In this document: positions 37,601-43,318 of the stretch, one piece after another | Numbering within the stretch: position 1 is the first letter of the stretch | Layout: each line of letters opens with the position of its first letter | Source: an uncultured Allobosea sp. | GTDB lineage: Bacteria > Pseudomonadota > Alphaproteobacteria > Rhizobiales > Beijerinckiaceae | DNA length: 64,000 nucleotides | Assembly: GCF_945957345.1 (NCBI RefSeq) | Contig: NZ_CAMFKW010000017.1 | Span: 25,568 to 89,567 of the forward strand | Reading direction: 5' to 3' | Program-made: the position numbers and the translations under genes | Notes under the pieces: model-generated | What the model was told of the DNA's origin: nothing | The model's input: only the letters and a program-made list of their open reading frames with translations | Databases searched by the model: none

Positions 37601-39812
37601 CATCACGGGTGCGTTCTCGGCGGTGTCGAGCGCGGCCGGCATCACGGCCGGGACGATCGATGTGGCGGGTGCGGCGACGCTGACGGCGGCGGGGCCGATC
37701 TCCGTCACGACCAGCTTGGCCTCGGGCGGCGCGGCGAGTGTCACGACCACCGCCGGCGCTCTCGGTGTCGCCAGCTTGGCGGCCGGAACGGGCGCGACGC
37801 TCTCGGCTTCGGGCGCGGTCACCCTCGGCGATAGCAGTACGACCTCCGGCGATCTCACGGTGGCTTCGACGGGCGCGAACCTGTCACTGGCCGGCCTCGA
37901 CATCGCCGGCAACCTCACCCTGACGGCGGCGACCTCGATCAGCGCGACCGGCGCGATCCTTGCCGGCGGCACGGCGGATATCACCGCGCAGAACGGCAGG
38001 CTGACCCTGGCGAGCCTGCTGACCGGCGGTGCGACCTCGCTCCAAGCGACCGACCTGATCAGCCTGACCAGCGCGACGACCACGGCGGGTGCGTTCTCGG
38101 CGGTCTCCGGCGCGGCCGGAATCACGGCCGGAACGATCAATGCGGCGGGTGCGGCGATGCTGACAGCGGCTGGCCCGATATCGGTCACGACCAGCCTGAC
38201 CGCGGGCGACGCGGCGAGTGTCACGACGACGGCCGGTACGCTGGGCATCGCCAGCCTGACGGCGGGTGCAGGTGCGACGCTCTCGGCCTCGGGCGCGGTG
38301 ACGTTGGGCGATGCGAGCACGAGGGCGGGTGACCTCGCGGTGACCTCGACGGGCGCGAACCTGTCACTGGCCGGCCTCGACATCGCCGGCAACCTCTCCT
38401 TGACGGCGGCGACCTCGATCAGCGTGACCGGCGCGATCCTTGCCGGCGGCACGGCCGACGTCACCGCGCAGAACGGCACGCTGATCCTGGCGAGCCTGCG
38501 GGCGGGCGGTGCGACCTCGCTCCAAGCGACTGGCCTGATCAGCCTGACCAGCGCGACGACCACGGCAGGCGCGTTCTCGGCGGTCTCCAGCGCGGCCGGC
38601 ATCACGGCAGGGACGATCGATGCGGCGGGTGCGGCGACGCTGACCGCGGCCGGCCCGGTATCGGTCACGACCAGCCTGACGGCAGGTGGCGCCGCGGAAA
38701 TCGCCACGACGGCCGGCTCGCTGGACATTGCCAGCCTGACGGCCGGCGGAAGACTTGGGTTGCGCGCGCCGGGGGCGGTCCTCGTTGGCACCGCTCATGC
38801 CGGAGGAGATCTTTTCATCCGGTCTGCGGCGGGAATCATCTCTGCGGCAGTGCTGACGAGTGACGGGAATGCCGATGCCGAAGCGGCTGGAGACGTGACG
38901 ATCGGGACGCTTCTGGCCGGCAGGGACATCCGCCTGCTCTCGAGCCAGGCGGGCGTGGTCGCATCGACCATCAATTCCGGCGGCTCGGCTGTGATCATGG
39001 CCGCAGGTGACATCGATGGCGGGACAATCACGGCCCGCGACACCCTGGCGTTCCTGGCCGGGCGCAGCGGTCAGGGCTCGATCAGGATCCAGAACGGGGC
39101 ATCGCGTCGGCTTGTGGCCGGTGCGCCGGACGCGGTGCGCCTGGGCCGTTTCAGCGCTGGCGAAAGCATCGTCATCACCGGCACGCAGATCGTCGCCGAT
39201 ATCGTTCACCTGCCGGGTGGCGACTTGCCGCTGGCGCTCGACATCACCGGCTTCCGCGAGCGTAGTGCCGATCGTGTCGATCTGAACGTCCAGGCCAGCG
39301 ATATTCTGGCGAGCCGGATTGCCGCGACCGACGGCACGCTGACGACGACAGCGGGCAAGGTCGGGATCGCCGAAGCCTTCATTCCCGGTGCGTTTGCGGT
39401 GAAGACACCGTCAATGACGGTGCTCACCAACAACCGCTCGCTGGCACCGGACTATGCCTATGACGTGCAGCTCTATGCGAGAGGGCGCCCGTTCTATCTC
39501 GACCTGGACGGCTCGAAGCTGCTGACGAACGCCTACATCATTCGCTTCGACTCCGACGTCGTCGATATCCCGCCCTCGGCCGGCGGCTCGCTGACGCGCG
39601 ATCTGCCACGACTGGGCGCCTTGCTGAACGATACCGCGGGAGAGGTCGCCGGCAGCGGCTTCAGCTTCGGCGCGGGCGGAAACTGGCGCAGCTTCTGGGC
39701 CGGCGCCGGCAACTGGCGCGGCGTTCCCTCCGGGCAGCCTCTCGAGTTTGTGGCCTCGGCCAAACCCGGCCAGCCGCCGGTCAATCTGGATGAGACGGAG
39801 GATCGGCCTTGA
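22602..39812 (+). CDS. Giant TpsA exoprotein, leukotoxin LktA-like filamentous adhesin
   Basis: A single open frame of 5,736 residues. An extended basic N-terminus runs into a signal ending LWNAPAFA at residue 58. The two-partner secretion (TPS) domain follows, at about residues 60-250 (GGAGYNSFSRFEQAAGTTVN, IVRDGPVVINGILNS, GLLYIDPTDIVIGTGG later on). The bulk is Ala/Gly/Thr/Ser-rich beta-helix repeats. Four tandem 46-48-residue alpha-helical-looking modules lie near residues 2300-2480, with a related pair near 4265-4350. Eight cysteines occur as four close pairs (residues 3030/3035, 3331/3339, 3615/3626, 3972/3980). Three 160-residue repeats lie near 4889-5368. No outer-membrane anchor is visible, so secretion should use the adjacent TpsB. 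Likely an adhesin or biofilm fibre; the toxin name is only a family label. Confidence 0.93.
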   Translation: MSKRRSPRPAQASAPYRAGIRRNDAFATRPRSILASWRQRCLVGQAMALALWNAPAFAQNLITPDGRTQTSVSVNGTTTTITTQTVSGGAGYNSFSRFEQAAGTTVNMHLPQNTGALVNIVRDGPVVINGILNSYRNGQIGGHIYFSDSAGFTVGPNGVINTGQLTVNTPTREFLDQVIGPNGVVNEALAARLRANDVPISADGTITVDGRINARRGVSLNGHSVSVAGQIAANASTVDIGERRRQHGAAFAQSVNTNGMRQGATMVARRGGGIEIVAADTASISGSLNAAATGRRSAGSIAIRSGKGTTIAATARITATGAQPKASSSTASGRPSVNTGEGGTVSIVSDGGIAIARGALIDVSAAQGVAAKGGSARVFAGTNLDVESGAVFRGTAGSIGDGGFLELSARGTVTLGAVDVDLSARNGKAGLLYIDPTDIVIGTGGSANMITNGTNVSLEASNSITIASDGIIDTRNFNRSANNGELSVANPSLGNSGSITLAAPSITVSGKLLAGVSSGSSYAAGDVTLDATTAETLIAGRASASSTIDIYGTITGRDVLLKADATAVASYVNFSPGSLVALAAQTAAGIAYGLNGGYVGSDITSRVQVATGATIEATRDVSITAQGRQEASLPAITITGSNVFGGAVSIGEIAGTVTADIASGATINVGRNLAVRAENDVKLGVSAISVTVGTALAAATVAYGNVDVTTAAKVHSGATITTGGLSNVSVTALNTNSFSTSATSVAASGGVAGAAIAYSDYKAQADALLGASLGTSTNKVKSITVSAVSDTTKNATSASTTVGDNLIFNAGPSGTTVSTLLSQIFGKLSSGSSSVPVKAGSAIAIADSSLGASAAIAADSGAVAPTLNSDGNVVVTSRQSDFGVRLIADSSINSNSKDPTSAQPEAQVSLSFGIGVGNYAHESTAFIGSGVTINAYRIGVGATNEMPISNTWTNWAGPLEVVSHLNGNLGTVNNIMTSYANASSQSQQLGLAGAVDYFRVTNDTSAYVASGATLNTTALASPWTTTLADGYVQDWNKAVNVIAGTTVHSIDGGGNFGLTGGLNGGAGSAAGGSLLSIGRTSRTVAAIADGATITATGLDVKATTSDVMYVVVTSSGRAQGTVLSGMAGLASLNNQTLASISNRAVIVADVVAVAAEQAVSVLSVSGGIVVAGTGGSSAGVSVGRIDATTITRGYIGDNSGDLSDDRLRGTGTTPGRIETDSLSVQATTSGWLSAASVAAAVVDGTMDFVTDDPFFAVVSAASASQGGGKPSFALAGSAAVASTQLGTSAWIDGARVEAKTNAVSTAVTALNSTILELGSGSAAINLTGAREASSASLAGAIAFAKLDNSTDARISQSSLTDVGDTSVRALAGGRATVVGLGLAGSGGGNAAAAMSVALGLVTNRVSASIVDSTLIAPANASVSNLVTVDAYQTTDIGIGGGAAYAGAKNGVGIALTYVDIGDPDGEDAVSAKVTRSTLTSLDRLQVRAANASRIVSSAITAGLGGNALGGAFVINRITPTTNAAISGVSGALATVSVAGDVVVLADGSRIGVYDDLIRGRQSVSAGASQVDFSGAVANGGTANSDGAAVLAITGTVQAGTNNVGVSLLSNTIAQSHLASIDFATVTAGGNVSVVAQDGATLTGVAIGFGAATGQFAGTASVVLQSIENVVRARIDGVGTSVTAGGIAVSSNVASSIRGSAGSLGIGIGAAALGLSVVESNVANMVSSEVADARLRATGDVVLLSGSTARIDTVAVGVAISRNVGLAGSVANNSVATDVAATITGADIIADNNLGVFAANSDQIGAVAGALGVTVASPSIAGGLSIVNNSIEGATTASISDSTVDARAGGSGALSYNAGQLVSAFDLSTANNPSSTQPSLAMSARSIHGLGVVATSQQSVLANSVTGAVSIFPISGAIAVVPIRNVLAGSTSAVVDDSAANTRLTGTDSTAVAIEAASHSYAATFITVGSAGGAAAAGADANTIMGRTTHAGLTNSTLGTTTPGFAGAGVTALDIAANASQSAASNVLGFAIGIGGAAASGVVNSFAATTTATLDQGLVTAGRVGINAESRNGFYAQAATGAAGGVGMGSSFVVGTSRNTTLATIGGGSGQTALNLNGALAVAARSVNDFTTLSAGGAAGGFAGVAGMVSFVDVENETRAGLYGVTATLRPASLAGISVTANETTSIDATTAAGANGAFGAGAAANIASLDSRVLADITGSILSAPGAVSASATSDRTVDANTMTYGVGGSVGIGAAVAVISVGTGTPSGAGAELNAGGNGTLARVDQLTAGNAALVLSASGLTAYRTYRGAAGAAMSDAALRDAAQTDYNQLLANGSVANGALTLTNSGVTALRSAAATALGIASPTDQQVRDWAAQRYTALSGGAVSYLMSDAGVSAYRSTVTATTPDASADQIRSAANDAYARLLTNGTVSNGVLTLSSAGLAAYRADASASLGHAASDAEVRAYAGQQYSFFNANRSRIVAPAAQSASALLDSDGSRTAATVTGGSITSGSVAVSSLSRTTTSNIASGVGAGGAAGGGAATAYTNIGDNVVASLAPTTANTGTISVTATSADGTGSAARVEATAGAGALAAAAGAAVAKGTLSNQVSATLGGALTTIGATTVTALNSQTGRSDAFGATVAGGLALGVSLAKSAAESTVAANYLAGSSFTGTGLSINATSRGAAHAAAVAGVGGLLAAGAGADADADDTTNVSATIGAGARANVGTGTITVAATASPDAKAFAKGAAVAGGLAVGVAVANASAAPTVRAAIEDNASLPASQFTAGTLSVLATGSVFGTSAGDASELPDATGDFSRGGTSAAASAIAGSGAYYVAATGTDAQAHNTASVTASIGNYVRLPTGTVTVTASNTTIQTATATGITAAGTAAIGSVNAKADSGATTLASLGDGASMAAGGAGSFSLSATGSDTQIVHAKAGSGGLYAGSGAVGKTGNTATVTTSVGENAVINTGRVTIAASHDDSYAALIDSLQASAVGASAALGRHDATVHVLTTLGAGSRITATGPNTAGCYLSSCQQAVSITSRNAFTQLDLGDTVQAAAGGGINGAGATSITDITGTSKVILGDNVGIASGMSPTAAPGPMLLQAWTELTADDTASLTTGGLLQGAGVTAHYGAHVDNEVTLGSNDALSSFGAINIGTYTTATVRANAYVNTYGLASVGLADADVTVITNNDVKVGANSSLIGLADVNVVAGRDGSGLRLNSLTGVATALGYVRGIIAVPDADASTDLQNHAKVQVDYGATISSAQNIGLGAYDGLLNAQADGTGHGYQLYFIPVTSGTSSPGFSSSSTLVMNGTATAGIYNTQRIEIGCGPTASVQCGPNDTPTIRFISGAPVTAGYNPAFDAVAYVNANYDPTVSGTLISGVSSSPVKAVRLSQLYAAGGNVRVNGSRVEGSGTLTANGGPSITVINRSNAYLLLDGGAYIPETTGGQIIGSSGSLTRHTNPDATPVITIDNSYTGALDASGKGPGLLISGDITNLAGVVSLNNTQGSFGFSGQRIDALQFNTTVPNGAVVVSSNGPNGMYNAGAAPQAEYAGAIYYPGGGPGDALNVNEAVFAVANALAYGQGATNLNYFLYGKQDEGTRRNFSMQFYGNCIGYIGDAGYACTGGYDMGNDIRFMVIPDRQVYRESNPTAAGGGTKIYGSQVAIKATTININASIEAGRITDWQGTIGGNVGDILRSNRQDWLRDGTTTVSFSSIFGGGWSAPNAVPISYDVVNDRLVMADVNASSGGGSVLLDGQIISTNTLGNIKVNGGFGNVSVNNQSGLDLVTNRINTGTAAGVNASTSKITIIDRLITSGLNTKIYAYTPGVGIAIYKTMNGAQPTSGPVEFIAGATASYDPVAGTRYEWTQQALLQKEGLTPQTTQVRDLVSYWRYDSGTSGNPWVYVDAQSPSTNPGADWMYWWSRNAQAPSGGVSGRITNKPGLTSVGLTQEITGGQLDFINNEAHYSGCNLQAINHCDRDFVAQPGAGQAIWNYQMVTRAFVQVTASVKADNRVGISFAGNAAGTVNINSNSSVLLQGNIVNPSGSTTITASAGSITQAPNVSLLSNNLTLNARDSIGTASQAITTTLTSGAQLSATTGSGGINLDITGSARIAALRADGTPGTYGDIRVHATGSLDSVVTASANVIGRNITLSSDTGSIGSIANPIKMRAVATLLPNGSYVDGVVNVSALGDIGIAQVSGDLRVGEIASETGNVRIDVAAGRLVSATGQTAAQALSADQLSQVSRSLKLTSADGADAAALASVASFEKQVTQSYGLYIALVRNGSVSTQTVGGVSQKVFTLSDNAIPLYQAFADAALGHAASAQEVKDYAASRYAAYSGVFEMAYGSGWASQTRFNPATADNSFSFSAAASDAAPGLATRIAGDAVWTDRQLISAINKSALQPASGVVGNGTALVVGHDVTLNIAGSIGSLAPDMQVALDAIRNGSITDAQLAALSVATTAGSVKIMGQRQDGSLVEVTDLGNLPAGVTLTRVDVKQTAPLFINATGTFSASAQGDAYVQATTNVRSSGTPRAAGGTLTIGQISATGTINLQAPQGIVVGTQADGTTPRNPVQIQTGGDLVLAAGGGGIGSAATPLTYQIGGKLVSASAAAGDAYLVANAGTAEIGRIFASGTASLTARSGGIQGYLPGIAISASSVQLNATGNVGSASAALGLQTAATGSVTGQIGGQAWLAAPAVSGQSPSALRLGAIDAVNGLVATADGEIDVLGTLRSSAGAIALAGAKIVMSNGIDIQAAGRASLASGGDIKLGHVASALVAPAGTASIVITAAGSILANGDTGTLVDASGAGGVVSLQAGSGLGSATAAMTVAAPSLSARSLAGDIHIGVSGATHVTSLKADAGAASLFASGNLSVDTATTAGLADIATTAGTLGIASLTAGAGAALSASGAVTLGDASTTAGDLAVTSTSANLSLAALDIAGSLTLTAATSIEATGAIVAGGTAGMTAQNGTLTLASLRAGGATSLQATGLISLTSAKTITGAFSAVSSAAGITAGTIDVAGAATLTAAGPISVTTSLASGGAASVTTTAGALGVASLAAGTGATLSASGAVTLGDSSTTSGDLTVASTGANLSLAGLDIAGNLTLTAATSISATGAILAGGTADITAQNGRLTLASLLTGGATSLQATDLISLTSATTTAGAFSAVSGAAGITAGTINAAGAAMLTAAGPISVTTSLTAGDAASVTTTAGTLGIASLTAGAGATLSASGAVTLGDASTRAGDLAVTSTGANLSLAGLDIAGNLSLTAATSISVTGAILAGGTADVTAQNGTLILASLRAGGATSLQATGLISLTSATTTAGAFSAVSSAAGITAGTIDAAGAATLTAAGPVSVTTSLTAGGAAEIATTAGSLDIASLTAGGRLGLRAPGAVLVGTAHAGGDLFIRSAAGIISAAVLTSDGNADAEAAGDVTIGTLLAGRDIRLLSSQAGVVASTINSGGSAVIMAAGDIDGGTITARDTLAFLAGRSGQGSIRIQNGASRRLVAGAPDAVRLGRFSAGESIVITGTQIVADIVHLPGGDLPLALDITGFRERSADRVDLNVQASDILASRIAATDGTLTTTAGKVGIAEAFIPGAFAVKTPSMTVLTNNRSLAPDYAYDVQLYARGRPFYLDLDGSKLLTNAYIIRFDSDVVDIPPSAGGSLTRDLPRLGALLNDTAGEVAGSGFSFGAGGNWRSFWAGAGNWRGVPSGQPLEFVASAKPGQPPVNLDETEDRP
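29499..30041 (+). repeat. Four tandem 46-48-residue modules inside the adhesin
   Basis: Units open with SGLTAYR, SGVTALR, AGVSAYR and AGLAAYR, and continue with a D-x-x-hR-x-x-A-x-x-x-Y pattern and a closing NG-x-V-x-NG-x-L-T-L. They look helical within an otherwise beta-helical protein. A related pair with GHAASAQEVKDYAASRYAAY recurs at about 35395-35660. Confidence 0.7.
37266..38745 (+). repeat. Three 480-bp direct repeats inside the adhesin
   Basis: Units begin at 37266, 37746 and 38226, each opening with a TTAG peptide and GxxSLxAGxGAxLSASGAV, and a partial fourth starts at 38706. The period is exactly 480 bp (160 residues). DNA identity is visibly high, with scattered substitutions, indicating recent duplication or gene conversion. 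Confidence 0.9.
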
Positions 39813-41443
39813 GGATGGCACGGCGCGCTGCCTGGCGCCTCGGTTGGGTTCTTCTGCTGGGTTGCGTCGCCGAAACAGCCTCGGCACAGGTCGTGTCGCG
39901 CACGATCGAGAATGAGGCCGAGCGACAGCGGCTGGAGATCGAGCGTCGGACCGCGCCGCAGCGCCAGAGCGGCCCCGGCGTCGTCGCAGCGCCGGCCGGT
40001 CCGCGGCTCGAATTTCCCGCCGGTGGCGCGACCGTCGTGCTGACGCGCATCGATTTCGACGCCTCGCGCTTTCTCGATACGGCCGAGCTCGATGCCATCC
40101 GGGCGCGCTATGTCGGCCGCAAGGTCGATCTCGCCGAGATCGGCAAGATTCTGCAGGCGGTCAACGATCTCTATGCGGCGAAAGGACAGATCACGGCGAG
40201 TGCGGTACTGCCGCCGCAGAAGCTCACGGGGGGTATCCTGAAGATCGGCCTCGTCGAGGGGCGCGTCGGCAAGGTTTCGGTTTCGGGCGCCGTCCAGAGC
40301 TGGCCCTGGTATGTTCGTTCGCAAGTTCCGGTCGCCGAGGGAGAGGTGGTCGACACGCCGGAGCTCAACCGCGCCGTCTCGATCTTCAACCGGCTCAACG
40401 AGGCGCAGATCCGGGCGCAGCTCAATGCCGGCGCAAGCTTCGGCCTGACCGATCTCGATCTCGCCTTGACGGAGGCGCCGCGCAACCTGGCCCAGATCTC
40501 CTTCGACAATCAGGGCGTGCTCTCGACGGGCCGCTACCAGGGAACGCTCTTCCTGAAGCACAGCAATCTGCTCGGCATCGACGATCGCCTGGTCTTCTAC
40601 GGCTCGCGCGCCCGCGGCAGCATCGTCGGCACCGGCAGTTATACGCTCCCCGTCTCGCCCTGGGGCACGCGGCTCGGCGTCAGCTTCACGCGTTCGGGCT
40701 ATCACATCGTCAACGGCGCGATCCGCGAATTGCGGCCGGAGGGCGTGTCGGAAAGCGCGTCGCTGACCCTGTCGCAGCCGGTCTTCGCGACCGAGTCCGT
40801 GTTGCTGCAGGCAACGGGCGCTGTCGGCGTCGGCGCGGGGCACAGCAAGCAGCTCGACTTCACGACCGTCGATACCCGCTATACCCGCGCGAGCGTCGGC
40901 GCTGCGCTGAACGTGAACATCGCGAACCTGAACCACTCGTCCACGGTGAATTGGGGGCAGATCGCCCATCACGACAAACTGGCCGACACGCGGCGGAATT
41001 ACACGATCTGGACCGGCAATACCGCCTCGGTCTGGCGCATCAGCGACGATGTCTACGGCACGCTGGTCGGCGCCTGGCAATATACCGGCGAGACGCAGCT
41101 TCCGGGCGACCAGATTTTTCAGATCGGTGGGCCGACGACGGTGCGCGGCTATCCGATCGGCGCGGCCTTCGGCAATTCCGGCTTTTACGGCCAGGCCGAG
41201 CTGCACTACACGCTGCCGGATGTCCTGAAGCAGTTCGAGGCCTTCGCCTTCCTCGACCACGGCCGGACCTATGCCAATCCCAACTTCACGATGCGCGCCA
41301 CCTCGATCGGTGCGGGGTTGATCTGGCGTCCGCTGGAATGGGCAACGCTGGAAGGCGGCATCGGACACCCGCTCGAGCGGGTCTCGGCCGTCCAGCGCGA
41401 TGCGGAGCTCTATTTCCGCCTGACGCTGCGCAAAACCATCTGA
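39809..41443 (+). CDS. TpsB outer-membrane transporter (ShlB/FhaC/HecB family)
   Basis: A 544-residue transporter for the adhesin. The signal peptide ends SAQ near residue 27. A POTRA region starts at VVLTRIDFDASRFLD and continues through VNDLYAAKGQITASAVLPPQKLTGGILKIGLVEGRVG. The C-terminal half is a 16-strand beta-barrel type sequence containing the family's L6 motif TTVRGYPIG and ending LYFRLTLRKTI with a barrel-like C-terminus. TTG at 39809 has GGAGG seven bases upstream and overlaps the adhesin stop; ATG 39815 is the alternative. Exactly one partner gene is present and it is adjacent, as expected for two-partner secretion. Confidence 0.93.
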   Translation: MRMARRAAWRLGWVLLLGCVAETASAQVVSRTIENEAERQRLEIERRTAPQRQSGPGVVAAPAGPRLEFPAGGATVVLTRIDFDASRFLDTAELDAIRARYVGRKVDLAEIGKILQAVNDLYAAKGQITASAVLPPQKLTGGILKIGLVEGRVGKVSVSGAVQSWPWYVRSQVPVAEGEVVDTPELNRAVSIFNRLNEAQIRAQLNAGASFGLTDLDLALTEAPRNLAQISFDNQGVLSTGRYQGTLFLKHSNLLGIDDRLVFYGSRARGSIVGTGSYTLPVSPWGTRLGVSFTRSGYHIVNGAIRELRPEGVSESASLTLSQPVFATESVLLQATGAVGVGAGHSKQLDFTTVDTRYTRASVGAALNVNIANLNHSSTVNWGQIAHHDKLADTRRNYTIWTGNTASVWRISDDVYGTLVGAWQYTGETQLPGDQIFQIGGPTTVRGYPIGAAFGNSGFYGQAELHYTLPDVLKQFEAFAFLDHGRTYANPNFTMRATSIGAGLIWRPLEWATLEGGIGHPLERVSAVQRDAELYFRLTLRKTI

Positions 41444-41472
41444 CACCAAGCTATCGCCATCAGGACAGGATC

Positions 41473-42183
41473 ATGGCCGCTCTGCCGCTCTTCTATTCCA
41501 GCATCGCCGCGCTTGATCGCAACACGCGTCGCGAAGCCCGCCTGGCGCCCGTCGACAAGCCCTATGCCTTTGCGGCCCAGGCCCATGTCCTGCCGGCACT
41601 GACGGCTGAATTTGTTCCCGGCTGCCGCGACATGCCGATCCTGTTCCTGGACGAGGGCGGTACGGTCTCGCCGCTCTTCATGGTCGGGATGCGCCCCGGC
41701 GAAAGCCGCTTCGTCGACGGCGAAGGGCGCTGGCGCGGTCAGCATGCGCCGGCCTATCTGCGGCGCTATCCTTTCATCGGCGGCGACGTCTCGGCCGAGC
41801 AGCAGATCATCTGCGTCGACGGTGGCTATGCCGGCCTGCAGAACGAGCAGGGTGAGCGGCTGTTCCAGGAGGATGGCGAGCCGGCCGAGGCCTTGCGGGG
41901 AATCATCGGTTTCGTCGCGGAATATGCCGAGGCCGCCAAGGCGACGGCGGCCTTCACCGAGGCGATGAAGGCACTGGACCTGTTCCAGACGATCAATATC
42001 GACATCCGGGCGGCCGATGGCTCGACCTCGAGCTATAGCGGCTTCCAGGCGATCTCCGAGGAGCGGTTGAACGGGCTTTCCGACGAGGCTTGGCTCGACC
42101 TGCGTCGCAAGGGCTATCTGGTGCCGATCCATGCCCATCTGATCAGCCTGGCGAATTTCGCGCTGCTTGGCGAGCGTCTCTGA
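41473..42183 (+). CDS. SapC family protein
   Basis: A 236-residue soluble protein matching SapC: LPLFYSSIAALDRNTRREARL, PILFLDEGGTVSPLFMVGM, RWRGQHAPAYLRRYPFI, FQTINIDI and a C-terminal ALLGERL. Some SapC genes accompany S-layer or secreted-adhesin loci, but the family has no firm biochemical role. It has no signal peptide. The gene follows tpsB by 29 bp and ends the adhesin operon, facing the convergent regulator gene. Confidence 0.82.
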   Translation: MAALPLFYSSIAALDRNTRREARLAPVDKPYAFAAQAHVLPALTAEFVPGCRDMPILFLDEGGTVSPLFMVGMRPGESRFVDGEGRWRGQHAPAYLRRYPFIGGDVSAEQQIICVDGGYAGLQNEQGERLFQEDGEPAEALRGIIGFVAEYAEAAKATAAFTEAMKALDLFQTINIDIRAADGSTSSYSGFQAISEERLNGLSDEAWLDLRRKGYLVPIHAHLISLANFALLGERL

Positions 42184-42190
42184 CCCGGAT

Positions 42191-42209
42191 CGGCGGCGTT
42201 CGGCCGCCG
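42191..42209. terminator. Hairpin between convergent SapC and regulator genes
   Basis: CGGCGGC and GCCGCCG form a perfect 7-bp stem with a five-base loop in the 27-bp gap between the converging stops. It could terminate transcription from both sides. No T-run follows. Confidence 0.5.
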
Positions 42210-42210
42210 C

Positions 42211-43143
42211 TCAATGAGGCGGGCTGGCCCATGCATCATCGGCCGTGCGTTCGGGTATGTCGGCTTCCATCATCGGCTCGTCCCTCCCGACCGTGACGCC
42301 GAAGGCGTCGTCGATGATGGCCAGCTTCATGGCCTGCATCAGCGCGTACTCGTTGCGGAACGCCTGGGAGAGCCAGAGCCTGGAACGGCCCGGCGTTCCG
42401 TCCCAGCCGAGTGCGCCCATCGCAGCTGCGGCCGCGATCGTGCGGCCGGCATGGGTGCGCGAGAGATCGAGCCGCTGGACCAAAGCCGAGATCGAGGTGA
42501 CATTGGTGAGCGCGCGCGCCTCATGCTGCGATGCGTCGGCATCGAGGCCGGCAATGAGGCGGTCCATCAGGCTGCCCCCGTCATCGATGGAGGCGAAGAT
42601 CGCATAGCTTTGCGGGGGCCGCCGGATGGTCGGGTTGCCGATGAGCGAGGCGGCGACCAGCGGCTGCATGGTGACGAGCATGTGCTCGGGGGTCCGGCGC
42701 AATTGCGCGAGCCGGCTGCCGCCATCCACCCTATCGAGCGCATCAAGATGGAGGGCGAACCATTCCATCAGCGCCGACAACGTGGCCGGCGCCGGCACGA
42801 CGAGATCGGGCGCCCGGCCGCCGGCCGGGGCGGGCTGGACGATGCCGTAATGGAGAACCTCGTCGAAGAAGGCCGCTGCCGTGTTGCGGCTCGCCAGCCC
42901 GAGAGGCTGGAGATCCTCGAGGAACTCGCGCCGCGACAGTCCCGGCCTTCCCGAACGAACTGCGTAGAAATGGCGCGCCAGAGCCACGTGCGACATGAGC
43001 CAGCGCTGTTGCGTCGAGAAAAGCGAGGCCAATCGAGGGACAGCCTCATGGACAGCCAGAAACCCGCCGGCCAGACGGCGGGCGACGCGATCGAAGCCGG
43101 ACGCAGCAAGCAGTTCCGAAGCCCGATCTTCCGTCGTCTTCAT
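42211..43143 (-). CDS. Unusual regulator with two winged-helix-like segments
   Basis: A 310-residue soluble protein of no family I can name. The first half has STQQRWLMSHVALARHFY and PGLSRREFLEDLQPLGLASRNTAAAFFDEVLHYGIVQ, which read as a winged helix. The second half has SISALVQRLDLSRTHAGRTIAAAAAMGALGWDG, a clear MarR/GntR-like helix-turn-helix with a wing. A Pro/Arg-rich linker lies between. GGGGA precedes the ATG. Its promoter contains the 26-bp inverted repeat also found before the adhesin operon, which ends 28 bp from this gene. I infer that it autoregulates and controls the adhesin. The direction of control is unknown. Confidence 0.65.
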   Translation of the reverse strand: MKTTEDRASELLAASGFDRVARRLAGGFLAVHEAVPRLASLFSTQQRWLMSHVALARHFYAVRSGRPGLSRREFLEDLQPLGLASRNTAAAFFDEVLHYGIVQPAPAGGRAPDLVVPAPATLSALMEWFALHLDALDRVDGGSRLAQLRRTPEHMLVTMQPLVAASLIGNPTIRRPPQSYAIFASIDDGGSLMDRLIAGLDADASQHEARALTNVTSISALVQRLDLSRTHAGRTIAAAAAMGALGWDGTPGRSRLWLSQAFRNEYALMQAMKLAIIDDAFGVTVGRDEPMMEADIPERTADDAWASPPH

Positions 43144-43191
43144 ACTTTCCCCGGTGCTTCACGGTTCGCGGCCGCTTGAATCAACGGGACA

Positions 43192-43217
43192 CATATTGCA
43201 CACTTTTATGCAATTTG
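43192..43217. promoter_or_regulatory. Operator-like inverted repeat upstream of the two-wing regulator
   Basis: Arms CATATTGC and GCAATTTG (7 of 8 paired) are separated by 10 bases, the same geometry as 21811-21836. The first 11 bases, CATATTGCACA, are identical at the two sites. It lies 48 bp upstream of the regulator's start codon. Confidence 0.65.
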
Positions 43218-43318
43218 GGAATCTATAGATGGCGTGCATCGCGTGCGCGAATGCGCCCGAAATCCGCACGGCGCGTGCGAATGCCGATCATGTCAGGTCA
43301 GGTCGCCGGTCCGGCGTG

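Noticed and set aside
37266..38745. The 480-bp repeats as a CRISPR array or mobile element
   Set aside because: They have no spacers or palindromic repeats, stay in frame with the adhesin and continue its peptide pattern.
36920..38791. A 623-codon minus-strand frame rich in Ala, Pro and Val
   Set aside because: It covers the 480-bp repeats and owes its low-complexity composition to them. No start signal or family.
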